DNA of 9,681 bases from CAZWRV01 sp964636325 (GTDB taxonomy: Bacteria > Verrucomicrobiota > Lentisphaeria > Victivallales > GWF2-50-93): NCBI GenBank assembly GCA_964636325.1, contig CAZWRV010000152.1:1-9681 (forward strand). The letters run 5' to 3'. A program made the position numbers and the translations under genes. The notes under the pieces were generated by a model. The model worked only from the letters and a program-made list of their open reading frames with translations. It was not told the DNA's origin and made no database searches. Below are positions 5,614-9,681 of the stretch, piece after piece. Positions within the stretch are counted from its first letter, which is position 1. Each line of letters starts with the position of its first letter.

Positions 5614-8499
5614 ATGCCACATATGAAGAACGATTTTGGAAAGGTCGGTCCTGCTGCCGCAGGAGGAAGGGAAGCGCGGCGCGTCCACCTAATCGCCTGC
5701 GGCGTCCTGGGCGTGGATCTGAAGGCTGTTGTCGAGTACTTGGGAATCAATGTCACGACAACGCTCCTTCCAGGCGGACTCCACAACAACCCGCACGAGC
5801 TGCGGATCCGGCTCCAGCAGGCGATTGACGACGCTTCCGCAGACAGCAAATGCGACCTGATCGCCGTCGGCTACGGCGTATGCGGGCGGGGAACTGTCGG
5901 GCTTCGGGCGGGGAAAGTGCCGCTTGCCATTCCGCTGGTCCATGACTGCATCGCGTTGTTTCTCGGCTCCGACCGCGCCTACCGCGAGCAGTTCGCCAGA
6001 TACCCCGGAACCTATTATTTTTCCGCAGGCTGGGTCGAGGAGAAGATCCGTCCGTGGAGCTCCGACGAACAGGAGAAGGCGGAATGCTGCAATCCCGTCG
6101 CCCATGACTTTGAGCGCCTCGTAGATCAATACGGATTGGAGAACGCCGAGGCCATCCGGAAATTCCTCAGCAGCTGGCACGGCCATTATCAGCGCGCCGC
6201 CTTCATCGATACCGGCGAACAATCCGCCCGACGCGAGCATTACGCCGGAATGGCTAAGGCCATGGCCGCGGAATTCGGCTGGAAATACGAGGAGCTGCCG
6301 GGAACGCACGACCTGCTTATCCGCCTGCTCACCGCACGGAAGTCGACGGAGGAAATTTTAGTTGTCCAGCCGCATTATGTCACAATCTACGACGCCGTCC
6401 GACGGCACCTGCATGCCGTCCCCGTCCGCAGTGGAAACGGAACAGAACCCGGGCCGGAGCTCATCGTCCGCGATGCGCCGCCGAAGGACGCAGCAGCGGA
6501 CGCCAGGTGCGCGCGCCTAGGCCTGGGAATCGACGCCGGAGGCACATACACAGATGTGGCCATATACGATTTCGACACCCATGCCGTCCTCCAGAAGGGC
6601 AAAAGCCTGACGACAAAATGGAACTACACACTGGGAATAAATTCGGCGCTCGACCAGCTAGACTCCTCCCTCTTCTCCGAAGTTGATGTTGTTTCAGTTT
6701 CCACGACCCTCGCCACCAACGCCATTGTCGAGGGGCGCGGGCAGAAGGTCGGCCTCCTTCTGATGACCCCCTATGGATGGTCCGATCCGGAGGACTTTTC
6801 GCATGACCTGATCGCGATTGTCGCAGGGCAGCTTGAAATCGACGGACGAGAGCTCGTACCCACCGACCCGGCGCAGGTGCGGCGTGTAGTGCGGGATATG
6901 ATAGACCGCCAGGGGGTCAGGGCCTTCGCCGTCGGAGGCTACGCCAGCCATGTCAACCCGGCCCATGAACTGCAGGTCAAGGCCGCCATCCGCGAAGAGA
7001 CAGACGCGGTCGTAACCTGCGCCCATGAGGTGTCCGGAGGACTCAACTACCGGATCCGATCCGAAACGGCGGTGCTCAACGCCCGGATCATCCCCTGCCT
7101 CAACGACTTCATGGAGGACATACGGACGACGATGCGTCGCCGCGGTCTCCGGGTTCCGATCATGGTGGTCCGCAGCGACGGTTCGCTAATGAGCCTGGAG
7201 GCCGCACGTGAACGGCCGGTCGAGACGATCCTGTCCGGGCCTGCCGCCAGCGTTGCCGGAGCCGGCTCACTCACCGGCATACCTGACGCGATCATCGTGG
7301 ACATCGGCGGCACGACCACGGACACCGCGAAAATCCGTGGAGGAGCCGTCCAGACTTCGCGCGAAGGCGCCAGGGTCGGCCACTGGCAGACTTTCGTGGA
7401 GGCCCTGGACATGCGCACTCTCGGCCTGGGCGGCGACAGCCGGGTCGCGTGCGTCAGAGGCAATATTGAAATTGGACCGCGGCGGATCGCCCCGGCCGCC
7501 TGGCTGGCCTCCCAGCACGCGCGCACCGGCGAAGCGCTGGACTGGCTCGAGCATCGCCTGAACCGATTCAGCTCGTCAACTCACGGGATGGAGCTGTTCA
7601 CACTTACGCCATACAAGCATCGCCGCGTCCACAGCGGGCGGGAAAAGCATATTGTGGAACTCCTACAGGAACGTCCGTATTCCGTGGAGGAACTGGTTGA
7701 ACGACTGGACTGCATTGACGAGCATTTCCTTCCGCTTGGAAAGTTGGAGGAGGACCACATCATCCAGCGCTGCGGTCTCACACCGACCGACCTGCTCCAC
7801 GCATCCGGGCGGCTCAGCCTATGGAATTGCGAGATTCCTCAGAGGATCTGCCGCATGTATGCGATGATAATGGGAACCGAATCCGCACGGTTCACCGAAC
7901 AGGTCCAGGAGAGCTTCATCCGCCGCCTGGCGATAGAACTGCTCAAGACGCAGCTGGCCGGAGAGTTTGATACGGATTCCCTGGAAGGATCGGCGGCCGC
8001 CATGGCCCTGGTCAACCGCGCACTCGGCGAGGAGACGAAGGGATGCGGCGTGAAGATCTCCCTGCAGACGCCCGTGATAGGGATCGGCGCTCCGGCCCAT
8101 TTGTTTCTCCCCGAGGCGGCACGTCTGCTTCATGCCAAGGCCGTCATTCCGGACCATGCGGACGTGGCAAACGCGGTCGGAGCCATCACAAGCCTCGTTC
8201 GCATCAAGCGGCGCGTATCGATAGCGGTGGACGATCAGGGGCTCTACCGCATCGAAGGCCTTCCCGGTACGCCGACCTTCAGAAGCATGACGGCCGCACA
8301 GGATTTCGCCATCGCACAGCTCGAACAGCTTGTAAGGGAGATGGGACGCAAGGCCGGAACTGCCCAGACGCGCGTCGAAATCCGCGTCAATGACCGCATC
8401 GCACCGCTCAAGGAGGGCCAGCTCCTCTTCCTCGAACGCAACATCGAGGCAAGCCTCAACGGTCGGCCGGAGCTCGATGGGGAAGGCTCAGGATCGTAG
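5614..8499 (+). CDS. DUF1638-hydantoinase/oxoprolinase fusion protein
   Basis: This 961-residue cytoplasmic protein joins two families. Residues about 24-240 match DUF1638 (PF07796): IACGVLGVDL (27-36), LPGGLHNNP (52-60), GYGVCGRG (86-93), VHDCIALFLGS (109-119) and TYYFSAGW (133-140). From about 302 it is a HyuA-type ASKHA ATPase: GLGIDAGGTYTDVAIY (303-318) is phosphate loop 1, TTLATNAIVEGRG (364-376) is typical, VRSDGSLM (519-526) and ILSGPAASVAGA (539-550) follow, and IIVDIGGTTTDTA (560-572) is phosphate loop 2. The C-terminus has GIGAPAHLFLPEA (823-835) and ADVANAVGA (849-857). HyuA proteins use ATP to open cyclic amides or, in other branches, to activate carbonyls or reactivate corrinoid proteins. 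No HyuB, corrinoid protein or methyltransferase lies in the window, so the reaction is unknown. The start is ATG 5614; an in-frame stop lies at 5587 and the ribosome site is weak. ATG 5623 is an alternative. Confidence 0.87.
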   Translation: MPHMKNDFGKVGPAAAGGREARRVHLIACGVLGVDLKAVVEYLGINVTTTLLPGGLHNNPHELRIRLQQAIDDASADSKCDLIAVGYGVCGRGTVGLRAGKVPLAIPLVHDCIALFLGSDRAYREQFARYPGTYYFSAGWVEEKIRPWSSDEQEKAECCNPVAHDFERLVDQYGLENAEAIRKFLSSWHGHYQRAAFIDTGEQSARREHYAGMAKAMAAEFGWKYEELPGTHDLLIRLLTARKSTEEILVVQPHYVTIYDAVRRHLHAVPVRSGNGTEPGPELIVRDAPPKDAAADARCARLGLGIDAGGTYTDVAIYDFDTHAVLQKGKSLTTKWNYTLGINSALDQLDSSLFSEVDVVSVSTTLATNAIVEGRGQKVGLLLMTPYGWSDPEDFSHDLIAIVAGQLEIDGRELVPTDPAQVRRVVRDMIDRQGVRAFAVGGYASHVNPAHELQVKAAIREETDAVVTCAHEVSGGLNYRIRSETAVLNARIIPCLNDFMEDIRTTMRRRGLRVPIMVVRSDGSLMSLEAARERPVETILSGPAASVAGAGSLTGIPDAIIVDIGGTTTDTAKIRGGAVQTSREGARVGHWQTFVEALDMRTLGLGGDSRVACVRGNIEIGPRRIAPAAWLASQHARTGEALDWLEHRLNRFSSSTHGMELFTLTPYKHRRVHSGREKHIVELLQERPYSVEELVERLDCIDEHFLPLGKLEEDHIIQRCGLTPTDLLHASGRLSLWNCEIPQRICRMYAMIMGTESARFTEQVQESFIRRLAIELLKTQLAGEFDTDSLEGSAAAMALVNRALGEETKGCGVKISLQTPVIGIGAPAHLFLPEAARLLHAKAVIPDHADVANAVGAITSLVRIKRRVSIAVDDQGLYRIEGLPGTPTFRSMTAAQDFAIAQLEQLVREMGRKAGTAQTRVEIRVNDRIAPLKEGQLLFLERNIEASLNGRPELDGEGSGS

Positions 8500-8631
8500 G
8501 ACGGAAATAATATTCTTTGTGGCGGATTTTTTCCGAGAAATATAGATTGCATCGCGCGAGAATATGACTTATAATATTCGGAATGGTAATTATTCGTAGT
8601 CCAGCGTGAAAATTTACAAATAGAGGGAAAA
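8500..8631. other. intergenic region before the surface protein gene
   Basis: This 132-base AT-rich gap holds the promoter of the downstream gene. A short inverted repeat, CGGA-TTTTT-TCCG (near 8523-8535), follows the hydantoinase stop but lacks a T-run after the stem, so no convincing terminator was found. Confidence 0.5.
8547..8575 (+). promoter_or_regulatory. sigma70-type promoter of the surface protein gene
   Basis: TTGCAT (8547-8552) and a perfect TATAAT (8570-8575) are spaced by exactly 17 bases. The ATG follows 57 bases after the -10 box, with AGAGGG (8622-8627) five bases before it as ribosome site. This is the clearest promoter in the window, notable because the gene behind it is broken. 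Confidence 0.6.
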
Positions 8632-9174
8632 ATGGAAAGACAAATCGCAATCTTCGTGGCGGGGATAATTTCCGCCTTCGCCGCGGTTTCTCTCGATGCC
8701 GCAACAATCACAGTTACCAGCAACGCTGACTCCGGCGCAGGCACACTGCGCCAGGCAATCGCTGATGCCGCCGATGGCGACAGCATTGACTTCAATTTGC
8801 CATCCGGCCAGGAAACCATTACCATTTCAAGCGAGCTGGAGATTTCAAAGGGGCTTACGATTGACGGCTCCAACAGCGACGGCAGCGGCGTCCCTGTGAC
8901 AGTCCAGGTAACGACTCCCGGCTCTTCCAATTTCCGGGTCTTCAGCATAAATGCCTCCGGAAAGACCATCGCCATCAACAAAATGACGATGAAGGGCGGA
9001 GATGTCAGTTCTCTTGACGCTCCGCGTGGTGGAGCGATTTTTATTTTTGCCGGAACGCTGAATCTTGCAAACTCTGCCAATACGACAGCAAGAAGAACGG
9101 TGCAGGAACGCCGCTTGACACTGCAGGCTATATCTGGAATGGATTTGGGATTGAAAAGGCAACATGCAAGCTGA
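8632..9174 (+). CDS. N-terminal part of secreted beta-helix-type surface protein (disrupted)
   Basis: The frame encodes 180 residues. Residues 1-23 form a Sec signal peptide: charged MERQ, a hydrophobic core and likely cleavage after SLDA. The mature start ATITVTSNADSGAGTLRQAI (24-43) has the 'GTLRxAI' opening of parallel beta-helix surface proteins (polymorphic outer membrane and choice-of-anchor types). SELEISKGLTIDGSN (67-81), FRVFSINASGKTIAINKMTMKGG (101-123) and RGGAIFIFAGTLNL (132-145) are successive helix rungs. After about residue 148 the translation turns into basic, unstructured sequence, while reading frame 3 becomes protein-like and continues to 9554. This is a truncated gene, or the tail is a recent frameshift. 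Such proteins normally run to many hundreds of residues. Export across the cytoplasmic membrane is well supported; surface location is inferred. Confidence 0.65.
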   Translation: MERQIAIFVAGIISAFAAVSLDAATITVTSNADSGAGTLRQAIADAADGDSIDFNLPSGQETITISSELEISKGLTIDGSNSDGSGVPVTVQVTTPGSSNFRVFSINASGKTIAINKMTMKGGDVSSLDAPRGGAIFIFAGTLNLANSANTTARRTVQERRLTLQAISGMDLGLKRQHAS

Positions 9175-9554
9175 ACACGACTAAGAGCAACTCCGACCAG
9201 TTCAGCGTAGGCAAGGGGCTCGCTAACAAGATCGAATTTGATCCGCAATCTGATACGGTGACATTTGCCTTTGATGACTACGAAGTGGGACTCGACGATC
9301 CGCAGGGATGGAAGGTCTCCAAGGAGAAATACTCATACAAGGGGATCATTGACGGATTTACGACCGTCCAGCTTCTCCTCGATTTCACACCCGGCAAGGA
9401 GAGCTGGAAACTGAAGATCGGCAAGGCTGACTTTGGAGGCTTTGTTGATCCGGCGGACGGTCTTGATGTCCGTCTCCAAGTCGGAAATTACGAAGGCGGA
9501 CTGCATCTTGTCCCGTCGCAGAAAACCGTCCTGTCATATCCGACTAAACAATAG
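9072..9554 (+). pseudogene. C-terminal part of the disrupted surface protein
   Basis: In the frame one base off the preceding CDS, an open stretch (free of stops from 9018) reads as a coherent secreted-type beta protein: CQYDSKKNGAGTPLDTAGY, then FSVGKGLANKIEFDPQSDTV, EVGLDDPQGWKVSKEKY, ADFGGFVDPADGLDVRLQVG, ending SYPTKQ and TAG. An internal GTG at 9258 would give a 98-residue product, but no ribosome site precedes it and the protein-like sequence begins well upstream, so independent translation is unlikely. The segment does not resemble the beta-helix rungs before it, so an internal deletion that joined two distant parts of a longer gene out of frame is as likely as a single-base indel. I do not recognise the C-terminal domain family. 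Confidence 0.55.
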
Positions 9555-9559
9555 GTGTC

Positions 9560-9577
9560 GGCATCGGGGCCGGCATC
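9560..9577 (+). repeat. small hairpin after the surface gene
   Basis: Shortly after the TAG at 9554, GTCGGC and GCCGGC flank a six-base loop, giving a 6-bp stem with one G-U pair. No T-run follows, so it is at best a weak terminator. Confidence 0.3.
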
Positions 9578-9617
9578 TAAAGATTTCGGGCATGGATGAA
9601 GCAGAAGTTTTCTAGTT

Positions 9618-9651
9618 TTTTTCCCCGCGGGAAAAAGGCGCCCTTGCGGCG
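9618..9651. repeat. tandem hairpins in terminal intergenic DNA
   Basis: TTTTTCCC (9618-9625) and GGGAAAAA (9629-9636) form a perfect 8-bp stem with a three-base loop. Immediately after, GCGCC and GGCGC (within 9638-9651) form a second 5-bp stem around CTTGC. Neither orientation places a T-run after a GC stem, so the first is not a standard rho-independent terminator. Nothing coding is visible from 9555 to the window end. Confidence 0.35.
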
Positions 9652-9681
9652 CGTCAGAGATAGGGGTAGGGAGAGCGCATT

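Noticed and set aside
5689..6309. 206-codon reverse-strand open frame
   Set aside because: It is fully antisense to the well-supported DUF1638 domain and shows no recognisable motifs.
8244..9248. 334-codon reverse-strand open frame
   Set aside because: It runs antisense to the end of the hydantoinase gene, the promoter gap and the surface gene, has no domain-like sequence, and has no partner signals. It is explained by codon bias on the opposite strand.

Overview
This window looks like bacterial chromosome with moderately high GC in the genes and AT-richer gaps. No rRNA, tRNA, CRISPR array, transposase or phage gene is visible. Several traits fit the PVC superphylum (Lentisphaerota, Kiritimatiellota, Verrucomicrobiota): an AmpG-like carrier next to sugar isomerase and kinase genes, a DUF1638-hydantoinase fusion, a 'GTLRQAI' surface protein and a paired REP-like palindrome. 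This placement is an inference from gene style; no marker gene is present.

Layout. (1) 1-460: a REP-like inverted pair (21-79), then a small TM2-domain membrane protein (162-449). A possible 53-residue reverse-strand ORF (456-617) converges on it. (2) 709-2487, +: a 12-helix AmpG-like major facilitator carrier with a large insert between helices 5 and 6, predicted to face the periplasm. (3) 2518-5438, -: an L-arabinose-isomerase-like enzyme preceded by an FGGY carbohydrate kinase, in transcription order kinase then isomerase. The carrier converges on this pair with only 30 bases between stop codons. A near-identical 15-base sequence inside a palindrome lies upstream of both the kinase and the isomerase and is a candidate shared operator. 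(4) 5614-8499, +: a 961-residue protein joining DUF1638 to a hydantoinase/oxoprolinase-type ASKHA ATPase, divergent from the kinase. (5) 8632-9554, +: a secreted parallel beta-helix-type surface protein split across two frames and probably decayed, with a clear promoter and ribosome site. (6) 9555-9681: non-coding DNA with small hairpins.

Working together: kinase and isomerase form the usual isomerise-then-phosphorylate pair for a pentose or deoxyhexose. The neighbouring carrier may import the sugar or an oligosaccharide, although its AmpG-type fold leaves the substrate open. No aldolase, epimerase or recognisable regulator is in view. The DUF1638-hydantoinase protein appears to be a separate unit. 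Both of its halves are known from corrinoid and methyltransferase neighbourhoods or from ATP-dependent amide and activation chemistry, but no such partner lies inside the window.
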